Below are positions 11,841-24,060 of a stretch of 64,000 nt of DNA, in pieces. The position numbers and the translations under genes were made by a program. Position 1 is the first letter of the stretch. Every line of letters begins with the position of its first letter. Source of the DNA: Welwitschia mirabilis (lineage: Eukaryota; Gnetophyta; Gnetopsida; Welwitschiales); contig JBOZIK010000001.1 of the NCBI GenBank assembly GCA_051453625.1, forward strand, positions 177,716,328 to 177,780,327, read 5' to 3'. The notes below the pieces were generated by a model. The model was not told the DNA's origin, made no database searches, and saw only the letters and a program-made list of their open reading frames with translations.

Positions 11841-11911
11841 AGTGGTATTAGAGCATTTTGTTACACTTACATGTGGTATGAGAGCATTTTGTTGTCCTTG
11901 CATGTGGGATC
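11841..11911 (+). promoter_or_regulatory. C2b PBS, tandemly repeated (31-bp units)
   Basis: The first PBS is TGGTATTAGAGC at 11843-11854, one C-to-T change from the complement of initiator Met tRNA. A second, TGGTATGAGAGC, sits at 11874-11885. A third partial unit, TGTGGGATC, begins at about 11903. Units are 31 bp apart and share GAGCATTTTGTT and a CTTRCATGTGG link. The first PBS is at the normal distance from the LTR. Confidence 0.88.
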
Positions 11912-13590
11912 ATATTTGACTAGCTTTAGGAGTTATTGCATATAGGTCTATTACATCATGTAAAATATTTCTTATTAGAAATGGTAGTAGTACTCTTATT
12001 TAAAGGAGAAAAAATGTACTACCTTGGGCTAGATACCTAATTATTATAGTGAATCTTGAATGGTAATAGGCACTTATAGGAGTTATATGCAAGACACTCT
12101 AAGGCTACTTTTAGAAATTGTATTCAGCATGATCCTTTGACTTTGTGCAACTAATTATATAACTAAAATACACCACATCCGTTTTTTACTACTTAAGAAA
12201 AAGAAAAGAGCATTGACTAGACATCTATCATAGAGCATCAATTTTTGGCCTATGTACATGTGATTTTTTGACTAAAGCATTTTTTGGACACACATGTAAA
12301 CTATCCAAGTTTGGCCTAAGTTTTGTGCACATGCAATGTTAGCTAGCCATTGTTTTTTTTTTTTATCCTATTATATGCACATGCATCGTTCATGCATTTT
12401 TTATATTTATGAGCATTTTTACATTTTATTGAAGCTATTGGAGATTTTTTCAAAATTGTAAATTCAAGACTCATCTTTTATCATTAAATCAAGTTGTCAT
12501 ATTAAACATGATTCTTAATTTAACTTTTTAAGCTATTTTTCTTAGTTGTTTCTTTTTTCTTATTCTTCTTCTTTTTCTCTTTTTTTGAGATCCTTCTTTT
12601 TTCTCTCTTTTTGAGCTTATCTCTTGAGTTGTTAGTTTTTTGTAAAGTTTTGTAAGCCAAATCTCTATCTACAAGTTGAGTTGAGATATGGACTAAGATC
12701 CATTTATTTTATTTTCTCTTATACTAAAGATTCATTTTTTATGATTTGAATAGATCAAGTTAAGTGCGTATGTTAAATAAGATCTACTTAACTCGACTAT
12801 ATCAAAATTAGTCCTAGTTTTTTCATGTTTGTCTTTGTCTATGATTTATATCTTATACATACATCCATTTTTTATTTATGTTCAAGGCTTGAAGAAAAAA
12901 ATCACCTTCTTCTTAAAATAATCATGTTCTTCACTAGCAATAAGTCTTGGTTAGTGATGGGCATAAAGTGTCTTATGTAAATAGAGATTGCAGTCTTTAC
13001 CTATCATAACTATGTTAGGTGATATAGAGATTCATGTCTTTCTTAATTAAAAACATGTCAAGTGCCCTAAGATCTATATTTCTACACATGCCTTGGTAAT
13101 AAAGGGTGTATAGAATAATAACTAAAGGCACACTAGTAGGATCTACTTGGATTTCATCACCAAGTTCATAGGGAGGAACAAGTATAAGAAAATTTAAAAT
13201 TTACTAAGTCTAAGATATAATTATATCACCAATATTTCATTGTACTCTTCTTAAGAAAGGTATGCAACTAAGTTAATTAAAACTAGCCAATAACTTAAAT
13301 ACCTCCTCAATGTAACTTACATTATGTCTTTTTAATTCCTTTAGAGATAAGGGTCTCATCCTTGGAAAGGATATGATCACTACACAAATTTGGAGCAAGA
13401 TCTTAAATTTGAAAAAGCTAAATTTCCATCAACTAAGAATAAATTTAGACCCCCTACATTAAAATCTATCTCGTTCACATAAGAAACATTTAACAAAGTA
13501 CTTTATTTTTTCCTCTCATCTTTGTGCAAGTAGGCATTTCATTTTTCATGTTATTTTTGATCTCATCATTTGTTTTAATCATATCTCATG
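11912..13590 (+). other. C2b leader, non-coding
   Basis: About 1.7 kb of AT-rich leader lies between the PBS and the first gag-like sequence. It holds a T/C-rich run at about 12540-12620 and several CATGCAC-like words at 12250-12400. No ORF or RNA gene is apparent. Confidence 0.6.
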
Positions 13591-13594
13591 AATT

Positions 13595-13920
13595 AGATAG
13601 ATCATTTAAGTTGTAAATGTGAGCAATATCCCTTTCAAATTACCTACACCTCTCTATTATAACTCTTTCTAACAATTTTTTTTGAATTATGTCATTGTGA
13701 CTAAGATAGATAATTTAAACTTATAGATGTGAGTAATATTGCTTATTAAATTTACTATATCATTTCATATTTATATTACTACTTTTACTTATTAAGTTAA
13801 TAAGTGTTTTTTGTGTGACAGATAGAGCTATTATTTAGTTGTGGATGTGAGAAAGATTCCTCTAAAAATTAACTATACCTCACAACTTATCATCTCCTCT
13901 TATAATTTTATTTAATCATT
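13595..13920 (+). repeat. Three imperfect about 110-bp repeats at C2b gag start
   Basis: The units begin GATAGATCATTTAAG (13602), GATAGATAATTTAAA (about 13707) and GATAGAGCTATTATT (about 13823). Each continues with GATGTGAG or AATGTGAG and then a TACCTCA- or TATATCAT-like stretch. C2a has only the equivalent of the last unit. The third is preceded by TTGTGTGACA, shared with C2a. Confidence 0.55.
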
Positions 13921-14901
13921 AAAATCCCAAAGGGTAAGTTTTAGATACTATCAGACTCATTCATACTAGTTAGTTTTGACAATTAAAATTATGACCAACA
14001 TTATAGTCACTCTTTAGCATAATTAATCATAGGAGGAGTAGCATAATTATTCTATATCAATCATGCATATTTTTGTTATTACAAGGATTTCTTTAAGAGA
14101 TCATATGTGACTTTTTAAAACTAGATGAATAATATTCTTAAATAGAACTTGCTAGCAAATTGATTGTGATTATCCATATGCAAAACATTGATTGATAAAA
14201 ATCAACTAGTTACACTAACTATTATACTTTATAGGATACATTTTATGTCAACAATGACTTAGAATTCATTCATCTTATAACTAGAATGAATAATTTTTAT
14301 TATAAAAAGAAAATATAATATAATTGATTACACTGATGACAAACATTAATTCAAAAGTAGTTGAGATTAATTCAAAAGTAGTTGATATTGATCCATAAAA
14401 CCAATTTTATGCCCATTATGTTAACTTAATCAAATGTTTCTTATAGGATCCATCCTTATGCAACTACATTATGTCACTACCTAAAAGTAGCAACTTTCTC
14501 AAATAAACTTTGACACACTTAGTAAGGATCTCATTACTTCTAAAGATCATTTTAACTTCATAGACTATTTATCCTCCGATATTACTTTTAAATTTTCTCA
14601 TTCTTGTAGTAAACCTTAATAAGATAAGTAGCTTTTAAGAAAGGGCTTTTTAGAAGTAACCATTAGCTCCTACCCCTTAAGATAATTAAACCTAGTAAAA
14701 GAAGAATTCAACTTAAATAAATACTGCTCTTGAGAAAGCCAAGGATCAAGTTTCTTATTATGGAAGACAAGATCATGTTATTGACTTCTATGGGATACCT
14801 TGAGAGAAGAACAAGTCTTCACATAAGGCTAACATAGTCACTAAGGATTCTAGTTCTTTTAAAGATACTAAATGCTATGAATCTAATGTTGTCTTGCAAT
14901 T
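13820..14901 (+). pseudogene. gag: C2b gag remnant
   Basis: It matches the capsid part of C2a by eye: both have ATTGATTGATAAAA/AAGTTGATTGACAAAA followed by a stretch reading as the UBN2 'FYVxxxLExxxLxTRMN' helix (about 14190-14290). It is heavily interrupted by stops, so no protein is possible. It runs into an assembly gap at 14902 whose two edges carry the same 18 bases. Confidence 0.7.
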
Positions 14902-15001
14902 NNNNNNNNNNNNNNNNNNNNNNNNNNNNNNNNNNNNNNNNNNNNNNNNNNNNNNNNNNNNNNNNNNNNNNNNNNNNNNNNNNNNNNNNNNNNNNNNNNN
15001 N

Positions 15002-18000
15002 TAATGTTGTCTTGCAATTTTATGATTTTAAATGTATGAGTGAAAATATACCTCTTAATGGAACATGTATTCTTGACACTAGTACCACCAAGTAAATGAC
15101 TAATAAGTAATATTATTTTGATGATTTTTTTAGAAGTGCCTAGTAAATTCTATTTAGAAAGTAGAATTTTAATGTTAATGGAAGAATTTAGTTTGGTTAC
15201 ACTTAGATTAACATCTCTTACTTTATGAACTATATTAAGTATTTTAAATGTTCCTTAATTAAGGTATCATCTTATTTCAGTTACAAGATTATGAAAAGAA
15301 GATCATTCTATTTTCATGATAAGGAGATTAATAAATGTCTACGATAATGATTAGAATCTTATCATGAAGGAATACATGGATGAGAAGATTTCAAATCTTT
15401 AAGGCTATATCAAGATATGAGAGTTTGCATGTAATATTTCGTAAGACAACATTTCTCTCTTACTACTATGACATGCTTAACTAGGACACCTACCATTCAC
15501 ACATTAAATGAAATGCATAAGAATGGTCATTGGCTTCTTTCATTCCATGGAATTTTCATAATGTAAAGCATGCATAATGGGTAAAGAAATTTCATAGTGT
15601 TTTATAGTAAGATAATGATAAAATAATCACAAATTTTTCTTTAGTCACAATGATCTATGTGGTCTAATCTCATTCCCTATACTCTAAGTCATTTATTACT
15701 TTATCTCATTTATTGAGAACTATTTGCAAATGGATTGGATTTACTTTATGATTTTAAAGTATCATGCTTTACAAATATTTAAAGTTTCCAAGGTAAAAGT
15801 GTAAAAGAAATTAGAATATAGGATAAGATATTTTCACTCTAATAATGATGATAAATATACCTCTGTAAAATTTAAGGAGTGTCTTTTTTTAAAAGGAATT
15901 TAACATTAAAGACTTTTCTAGAAACACCTCAATAAAATGGCATTACCAAAAGATTCAATCAAACTATTATGGATAGGACATAATCTATGATGTATTTTTA
16001 TGATTGTAAAACTTATCTCTAAGGTGAGGCTATGAGTACTATGTTGTATTTTAATAATTACATTGGACATTATTCTAAAAAGTTTATCCTTATTATAGAA
16101 AATTGACATGATTACAAGCTAATTTTACAACATTTTCATGCGTTTGTATCTAAATTCTATGTTCATTTTCCTAGTGAACATCATGATAAGCTTGATGTAC
16201 ATGCTCATGTTGGCATATTTATTAGTTATCCATAAGGCCAAAAGAGATATCATGTCTACTTTTTAAGCATCATGAAATCATTGTTTCTCATGATGTCATA
16301 TTCTCAAAAACCTCATAGAACAATTCTTAGTTTGATCCTTCTAAGCTACATCCTTCCTCCCACCTAGCAATGATTCATAATGCTCAATATCCTATAGTTG
16401 ATCGAGGAGTATTTGTGTTCATCAATGATTTAATTCCTTCTAGTCAAATTAGAATATTTACATTGTAACCTAGTGGAATTAAGAAATTTTGTGCACCTAG
16501 CAATTATGAGCATGATTTTAGTTGTAATTCATTAGATAGTTCTATAAAAATGCTGATAATTCCCAAAGACAAAGACAAAGCACTTCATTAGCCTCTACTA
16601 TACAAGATGTTCATAATGATGATAAGGGCAAAACCAAAACTAGGAAAAGCCTGCATACATTCATTGAGGATGATTATGAGATCCATTTAACTTTTGATAT
16701 GAAGCCAATACTATTTAAATATGCTAATCAACATGATCATTGGATAAAAGTCATAAAAGAAGAGTATGATAGTCTTATTAAAAATAGTACTTGGACGTTG
16801 GTTTACCTTCCATTAAGACATACTATGTTACCTAAAAAATTAATTCTTTTACAATAAGTATAAGATGGATAACACTCTTGAAAGCTAAAAAGCTTAGGTT
16901 GTTACTATAGACTTATGAAAAAATAGAGTACTTGATTATAATGAAGTTTTCACACTAATAGCAAAATGGGCTACCATTAAAATAGTGATTACTTTAGCAA
17001 CACAAAGAGAATAAAAGTTCTATCAATTAATATAAATACTACGTTCCTTCATGGAGACCTAAAAGAAGAGATATACATAACATAGCTAAAAGGGTTTGAA
17101 ATGAAATGACAAGAACAAAATATGTATAGATAGATAAAGTCTCTATACAAGATGAAAAAAGCACCGCTAAAATGATACACCAAGCTTGAAAATTATTTGA
17201 ATACCATTAGATTTATATTGTATAACTATCAAGATATTAATGTAATATTATTCGTTAAATACTATAAAGATAAAATATATGAGGACATGTCAATTATTGA
17301 AAACAATGGAGTTGATATTAAAAGAACAAAATTAGATCTAACTAAGGCATTCAAAATTTATGATCTTGGATTGATCATATTTTACCTTAATATAGAAGTC
17401 ATTCAAAATAAAAATGGAACCTCATTAACTCAAAATAAGTAAATTAGAGGTCTAATTTAAAATTTTGGATTAGAGAATGTCAAACACACTATAATACCTA
17501 TGGAAAGAAATGTCAGGATATCTATTAATGAAGACTCAAAACTTATAAATAAGACTCAATACATAAGAATAGTAAGGTATCTACTGTATGTAACTAATAC
17601 TAGAGCATATATATTATATGTTATTAGTGTAATATCAAGATATCTTCATGCACTAAAGATCAATTATTTAAACATTATTAAGAGAGTATTAAAATACTTA
17701 AAGAAGATCAAAAACTTAGGTTTGACATATAAGATAAACTCTTATTTCATCCTAAAGACATGTATTGATTTTGATTTTAGTAGAGATAATAATAATTCAT
17801 CATGAACATAAAGGTATATCATGTTCTTAGGGATATCATCTTTATCTTAGTGATCAAAGTGTCAAATAACTATAGCATGATCTTCTATTGAGGCAAAATA
17901 CATAGTTGCTTATAAGACAAGTAGTAAAATCGAATAGCTAAGAAAATTATTAAAAACAATAAACTTAAAAAAATCTAAAGCAATAGAGCTCTTCATCAAT

Positions 18001-18115
18001 AATTGGTCAGTAATTTATATAGAAAAAGATTGAGTGCATCATGATAAGATAAAACACTTTTGTATTAGGTTTATAAAACCAAGAAACTCATATGAAATCA
18101 GTTTATTGTGCCTAT
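15002..18115 (+). pseudogene. pol: C2b pol: integrase, RT, RNase H (broken)
   Basis: The integrase core has HNDLCG (about 15646) and FHSNNDDKYTSVKF (about 15835), so the second catalytic Asp is Asn, as in C2a. The RT start reads HWIKVIKEEYDSLIKNSTW (about 16738). The catalytic loop at about 17275-17300 reads YEDMSII where the family has YVDDM, and the stretch before it is several codons short. KAFKIYDLGL (about 17347) and the 17500-17805 block, with TQYIRIVRYLLYVTNTRAYI, complete the RT thumb and RNase H entry. RNase H shows SSIEAKYIVAYKTSS (about 17885) and HHDKIKHF (about 18038). Long open stretches remain, but stops break it throughout. Confidence 0.88.
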
Positions 18116-18532
18116 TTACTATTTGANNNNNNNNNNAATTTCTAATATTCTTATAAAATTACTTATTTGAGAGAAGTTACAATGTTTCTAATCTAAGATT
18201 GGAATGACATTGATCATCTTTGCTTGCATCTTATCATTTATTTGGCTTTTGGATTCTCTACTTAAAGCCACTATCTATCCTAGTATTATTAGATGTGCAG
18301 TACAATTTTAACTTAGTACTATGGATCATGTAGTATATTTTGTTCTATCATTATGGGATGTGTAACATGTCATAGAGTTCTATCTACTATGGGATGTGTA
18401 GTTGTAAATTGACTACTTCTATGAAAAGTTATTTGCTCACAGGGCAAATTATTTTTTAGAAGGTTTAATTGTAGGTTACATTCTTGAGGTTTTCCTTTAG
18501 TAACTCTAGTTTCTTTAAAAAAGAGCATATCC
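18116..18532 (+). other. C2-family pre-LTR spacer
   Basis: This non-coding sequence lies between RNase H and the polypurine tract, including a 10-base gap. It carries repeated CTATGGGATGTGTA-like words (about 18350-18400), which C2a also has at about 10980. It has no ORF. Confidence 0.6.
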
Positions 18533-18552
18533 CCACATTGAGGGGGAAGAAT
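18533..18552 (+). promoter_or_regulatory. C2b polypurine tract
   Basis: ACATTGAGGGGGAAGAAT ends at the LTR start TGCTAGG. A purine run directly before the 3' LTR is the plus-strand primer. Confidence 0.85.
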
Positions 18553-18746
18553 TGCTAGGATACTAATATTATTGATTATGGTACTATACTTGGGGAAGAT
18601 CGAAATCTTAGTGAAAATAATAATGAAGTTTGCTTATGTATAAAAGTAATCCCTAATATAAAAATAAAAACAAGAAATAAAATCATTATTGTGAAATTAA
18701 ATTCTAGGATTTTCTTGCTCTCTCTTTCTCATTGTAATTTCTTGCA
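18553..18746 (+). repeat. C2b 3' LTR (194 bp)
   Basis: It starts TGCTAGGATACT and ends TTTCTTGCA, matching the 5' LTR end to end. The next five bases, ATATT, repeat the bases before the 5' LTR. Confidence 0.92.
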
Positions 18747-18751
18747 ATATT
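18747..18751. repeat. C2b target-site duplication, right (ATATT)
   Basis: Identical to 11643-11647. Confidence 0.85.
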
Positions 18752-20430
18752 AACAAAATTTTGACAATTTTTATAGGTTTTATAATATAGATAAGTATCT
18801 ATAAGTATAGTAAATAAAAAAAAACTACTTTTTATCATTTTAGTATCTATGTTCTTATTATAGCGTTGACCTATAAAAACTTCTTTATGAGTAATTTTTA
18901 ATAATATTTTATGTCCTCATAGAGAATACATTCTTAAGTATTTAATAGAGATAATACTTATACATAAAAGGTGACTTCCAAAGGTACTAATTAAATATGA
19001 AAGAAATATATGTCTTTCATATTGAGAAAATACTATGTTGGTAATGTAATTAGCTTAAGAGATATAATAAGGGTATAAATAAGTCGCATAAAATTTTTTC
19101 TAGGAAAAAGAATCATTAATGAGTTTAGAAATATCATTGATATAATAAATTGTTAGAAAGAGGATCAGTAATTAGATTTTTAGATTTTTAGTTTGTTTCT
19201 TATCTTTATTTTATACATCAAATTATTATAGTACTAATAACATCTATTTAAATAGAGTTTGAAATATTTTTAATTCTAAAGATATTTAAGAGTATAAAGA
19301 TCAATAAGTATAAGAACTTTTAACCAAGAAGATAAGAAAACTTTTTTCCCAAGGTAAATATTATTGCAAGGCTTTTTTTTTTTGGTATTAATATAGTTAA
19401 GTTGAGGAAAATAAGATATCTATTTACAAAAGATATAATGTAAGGTTTCTTATCTTCTTTGTATTTAATGACTACTCATAAGGCATAATAACTTACATTA
19501 CACATAAATATAGAAGGTCAAAATTAGTTTTACCTTTATAAGATAGGAGAATAAGTTAGTAAAATTTTCAAAGTTTTAAATGATTTTTTACCTTCTCCAT
19601 TTCATTCAAAGTTATAATTTTATTAACAAGTTCATATAATGGTTGGTTAATTTTGGTTATCTTATATGAGTCTTCTATAATAATCAGCATGTCTTGGAAA
19701 TGATCTATCTCTTTAAATATTTTTTGAAGTTGGTAAATGTTTAATTGTTTCTATTTTTATAGTGTTATTTTTATGCCTTGTTTTGAAACTATATGTGCTA
19801 AAACTATCTCATAAGATATCATAAATTAAAATTATTTATAACTTAAAAAAAGATCTATTTTAATGCATATGATTAAGAATTTTTATAAGTTATTAATGGA
19901 TTCATCAACTGTATTTCTAAATAAAAAATCATTTATGAAAATTCTTGTACAATCTCCTATAAAACCTTGGAATATTTTCACCATGCATTATGGAGATATT
20001 GTATCAATATTACATAATCGAAAGCATATTTATTTTTATAAGCAAATGTTTAAGAAAGGCATGTAAAAAAGTTGTTTTTGTTTAGTCTTTAGGAAAAATT
20101 TCTACTTCATGGTATTTAGTATAATTATCTTAAAAATAATAACATGAATTTCCTAGAAATTTTCTAAATTTTAATTAATGAATGGTAGTGGAAAATGATG
20201 ATTTTTAGTTATTGCATTAAGTTTTCTAAATTCTATACACATCATCCATTAAGTGAACAATTTAGTATTTACAACTCCTTTATTTTCAACTTTTTTTTTT
20301 TGACTTTAGCGTTCTTTACCATATCATGTATAGGAGAAATTCATTTAATTTAATACATAGAATAGATGATTATACAATCTAATAGTTTTAAAAAAAAAAA
20401 TTCTACTATTCTCTTCATGGTAGAGTTACC
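18747..20430 (-). pseudogene. G1 Athila-like gypsy: integrase N-part, RNase H, RT
   Basis: Read from the right on the minus strand, RT shows LKLLDCIIIYSMY, then CIEFRKLNAITKNHHFPLPF (about 20165-20250), then a palm with many stops. The connection region has KNHLKL and similar. RNase H shows SLAIIFTLGKKFSYLLG (about 19315-19375) and LITDPLSNN. The integrase zinc region reads LVPLEVTF (about 18970). These follow the Athila/Tat order and match the clade's signature 'CIDYRKLNAATRKDHFPLPF'. The element is cut by C2b at 18746 and by C3 at 20431. It is non-functional. Confidence 0.85.
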
Positions 20431-21907
20431 TAAGGATCATTGAACTTAAAGAGGAGGTGTTAATGAGACCTAACAAAAATAAATTTATCTAAAAACAAAT
20501 TAAAACTAAGCAATAAACCTCTTATCAGTTTAACATGGTTCCCTAACTTGGATATGCCCACACATAGAGGATAGCTTCCTCTCACACTTCTTGATACTCT
20601 TACCTCCAAAAATAGTGGTTTTAGAGCACCACTGACCTTACATACAACATAAGATACTCCTCTTAGAGTAGCACTCTTTTTTCCTTAAGGATATCCTAAG
20701 ATAATAATAAAAATGTTTTCATAAGAACTAACACAATTTGAAATGCTTCTCTCAAGGTAGCACTCTCTTCCCCTTAGGTATATTTAATAAATAAAAACTA
20801 GATTATTCTTACAAGTGCTCATAAAAGCACACCCATGTAAGAATTACCTTACAATATGGAGCCGTAGTAAGGGATCCCAAGATTTAATATAAGAAATGGA
20901 CTATAATAAGAGTATTTAAAAATTTGATAGTCCAATAATTTAAATCCAATAAATGATGATAACAAATAAAAACAACACGGCTAAAATGTTGTGTCTTTGA
21001 TAAAAAGCTTGAGCTTTTTCTTATTGTGATCAATCATAAGTGTTAAAGATCAAAGTAATGGAACATTGTAGAAGCCAATGATTGAATGATGTAGTCACAT
21101 GATAGTCCCTTGAAAAAGATATCTTGGAAGATTTGTGAATATAACCAATCACTCATGCATTCATGTATCATAAGATCTATTCATCAAATCATTCCTTTAT
21201 ATCTTTTTGATGTGCTTCTAGCTATTGACCTAGAGAGATGGTCATTTAAAACTTGTAACTGCCATACAATGAATAGAAATGATTGAGCATTGGGTGTATA
21301 ATTACTATTTTATTTTTCTATAGACTCTTAGAATAGATATATTCAAAATGGTAGATGTCTTCTGTCAGGTAAATGTCTTCAACATGGGATGTTTCTTGGG
21401 TTAAACTACTCAAATTTTAATGAAACTCAAACTATAGTTTTTCTGACATATAGTGATCATAGATCTAAGATGTAATACTTGATAGCTTTCATTAAATGTA
21501 GATAATTCATTAAAATATATTTTCTCTTTATTATCTATTCTAGTTCAGTATAGATATTTTCAACAATATACTTCTATCATTTATCTTAGGACCTTACTTT
21601 AGTGTAGATATCCTTTTCAAAATAGATGTCTTTCTCTATAATTGAAATATGGTTTAGCATATATGTCTTTGACGTAGCAGACATATTTTCCATAAACATC
21701 TTCAAATGTGTAAACATCTTTCTCATATACATCTTTAATTATGTAGACATATTTACTCAGTTTTGATTTAGCATTTATGAAATCTAAGCTAAATCTTATA
21801 TGAGATATAAACTTTTTAGTTTGACTTGAAATGATTACCTTTCATATTTTGGTGTTCTCTATTAATTTATCTATACAATAGAAAAATATATTTGATAATT
21901 ATCAACA
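20431..21907 (-). repeat. C3 3' LTR (1477 bp)
   Basis: The plus-strand start is TAAGGATCATTGAAC (the other LTR has TGAGACCATTAAACTC) and the end is AATTATCAACA, next to the polypurine tract. It includes many TAGATGTCTTT-like words at 21330-21770. The copies differ by many transitions, so the element is old. Confidence 0.88.
21330..21770. repeat. TAGATGTCTTT-motif cluster in C3 LTR
   Basis: About a dozen variants of TAGATGTCTTT occur in 440 bases, for example TAGATGTCTTC, AAATGTCTTCA, TAGATATCCTTT, ATATGTCTTTGA, AAACATCTTCAA and TAGACATATTT. Spacing is mainly 20-45 bases. The second LTR has the same cluster at about 46060-46480. Confidence 0.65.
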
Positions 21908-21925
21908 ATCTCCTCCTTTGGATGA
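21908..21925 (-). promoter_or_regulatory. C3 polypurine tract
   Basis: On the minus strand, CCAAAGGAGGAGAT leads into the LTR start TGTTGATAATT. A second purine run of the same style (AAAAAGGGGGAGAGATAGG, 22368-22386) sits about 460 bases further in, a feature often seen in SIRE-like elements. Confidence 0.8.
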
Positions 21926-22539
21926 TGTCTAAAACTTGGCAAATCTCATTAATGTAATTATCTTTTATTAATTGAATTTGAGAGAATTTTATTTAAGAGA
22001 GAAAAGCATAAAATCATGTTTTATCAAGACTTTTGAAAAACAATGATAAATAACATACACAATTATGTAGAGTAGTAAATGAGAAAAGCACATAAGCATT
22101 AAATAATTGCATTCAAGAAAAATATTCAATAATCAATAATTGATCATATACAGTGTGCCAACAATAGTAAAATTTATAACAATGTACCAACAAAAAATAA
22201 TATCAGAGCATGAAATGTACCAACAAACAATAGAAAGCATGTAATATTTGTATTAACAATCAATAGTGATATCACTCATAGGGAGTTCAATCCATCTAAC
22301 TCTTGATCATATCCTCTAGGCCCATATAGGATGTCTAAGCTATGTGTCCAAGCTAAAGTTGATTTGCCTATCTCTCCCCCTTTTTGGACAACATATAAAA
22401 GGATCTAGTCACTAAGTGTAAAGTTACTAGTGTACTACATACCTTATTCTTCATCATTACTATCAATGTATATGATTAGAAAGATGTAGGTAGAGGTATG
22501 TATCGCTTCTTCGATGACCACTAAGATTTCTTAGTGCAT
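21926..22539 (-). other. C3 spacer before 3' LTR
   Basis: This is non-coding AT-rich sequence between the polypurine tract and the accessory ORF. It holds CAATAATCAATAATTGATCA and repeated 'accaacaa' words (about 22150-22230), plus the inner purine run at 22368-22386. I see no gene. Confidence 0.5.
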
Positions 22540-24060
22540 TCCTAAGAGTCATATCTGCTCATACATGAATACATCTGAGGAGTGATCAAAGTGTCAAAGA
22601 AGCTAGTAGTGACAATTTTATTGAAGGATAATGGTGGAGCTATGGTAAGAGGTGGAACATAAATGGGTTCTATGAAAGATGGTGGTGTAGATGACATGTG
22701 AGGTGGTGATGATGGATGAGGAGTTGATGAAAGTTATGTAAAATGATAGATGAGTAGTTTATGACATGGCCTATAAAATATGAAGGGCTAAATATCAAAG
22801 CTCTCTAACTCTCCCTGCCACTTCCCCTGTGATGGTGCTAGAGCTTGGTACTCTCCCTATATCTATGTGTGTGTAAGAGTCTGGTGCTCTTCCTGTTCCT
22901 ATGCCTTCTCTCCTGTAGACTCTAAAGAATTAGTATCTACTACTTGTCCTAAGTGATATCCTATACCACATGAAGTTGAATGTGCCTCAGCCTTTAATTC
23001 CTCCTTAAAATCTATTCAAGTGAAAGTTCTCATAGATTTCCATCTGCCTATGATTACTTTTCCTTTACTAGATATGGATCTTTGCTTCTTTAGCCTCAAT
23101 AAGTTATGTTTAATCTTATCAACTATCTTTGCAATATCTTTTAGAACCTTTTTAACAGATTATGAACTATGAGATGTTGTAGAGAAAAATCACTGAAATT
23201 ATGATTTTGATGATCTTATTCTTATGCCTTTATTAGGTGACACTGGTACATGCCATTTTTTACTGACTTCTATAATTAAATTCTTAGACAAATGAAATTC
23301 ACATGTGATACTAAAATATTGACTAATCAAACAAGTATGATTCAAAGTATGACTCTTTTGAAATAGAGTAATAATATCCATGCATAAAATAAATCCTAAA
23401 TCAATCTTTAATCCCATAAGAAGATAGTAAATAAAAAATGTCTACATGGGGTTACAATAGCTATAGCTACTACCTCAAATAAGAATGTTGAATAACATGA
23501 TAAAATTTAAAATGGATGCATATGGAATCATATCCTTACACTCTATGTTCTTATAAAAGTTCATTCTAGAGTGCTCAAACAGTAGATTACTCATTTATCA
23601 CCATGACATACTAATAGAATGATAAGCAAAAATGTATTTAAGAGAATAAACATATAACTATAGTAGCTCTGAATTATCAATATCAAATATAGAATTCACA
23701 AAACTGGGTATAAGATATAAAGAAGTATCTCATACTTGCATTTAAAATGTTTTAGTGTAATCATTAATCTCATGAATGTTTACATAGATTTCTCTAACAA
23801 CTAGGTTTAGAATACCTTAATATAATTGAATTATGATGTCCCATTTAACATAAGAAAAATATGAAGTAACTGATCTGCTCTATGCTTCTAAAACCTAAGA
23901 GTTCATTCTACAATAAATATTTTTTGGTCTAGGTTTTGAATCATTTGGCTATAGACTCATGATAGAATTGAGGCTTATATTATGGTCTATGTGTCTTTGT
24001 ACTAGTTCTCTACCTTTGGAGGCATCAAAAGGCTTTTTCCTAATTATTTTCTAAAGAAAT
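22540..24060 (-). pseudogene. C3 accessory ORF (env-position, plant-transposon-like) remnant
   Basis: The minus strand starts near 24060 with KKPFDASKGRELVQRHI. It continues YVKWDIIIQLY, NLVVREIYVNIHEIN, DTSLYLIPSFVNSIFDID, and an open 72-codon stretch at 23199-23417 that ends WHVPVSPNKGIRIRSSKS. After that come a Lys/Leu-rich, probably coiled-coil segment (DIAKIVDKIKHNLLRLKKQ), a Glu/Gln-rich part and a Pro/His/Ser-rich tail (22620-22760). The pattern 'LVREFYANL ... VRG ... FS' is what I recall of the plant 'putative transposon protein' domain. It is found as an extra ORF between pol and the 3' LTR in SIRE-like elements. The assignment is from memory. Stops break it. Confidence 0.6.

Larger units (their letters stand above)
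11648..18746 (+). mobile_element. C2b: full-length Ty1/copia element, 7.1 kb
   Basis: The ends are set by paired LTRs of 193 and 194 bp, the ATATT target duplication, a PBS at 11843 and a polypurine tract at about 18540. Between them are a long leader, gag, integrase, RT and RNase H, in copia order. The LTRs align along their whole length but differ at many sites, so it is old. It is inserted in the integrase of G1. Two gaps (14902-15001 and 18127-18136) lie inside it. All coding parts have stops. Confidence 0.93.

Noticed and set aside
14877-15095. 72-codon plus-strand open frame
   Set aside because: It spans an N gap whose edges are the same 18 bases; the frame is an assembly artefact.
19863-20066. 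67-codon plus-strand open frame
   Set aside because: It is antisense to the G1 RT, which is supported by motif order.
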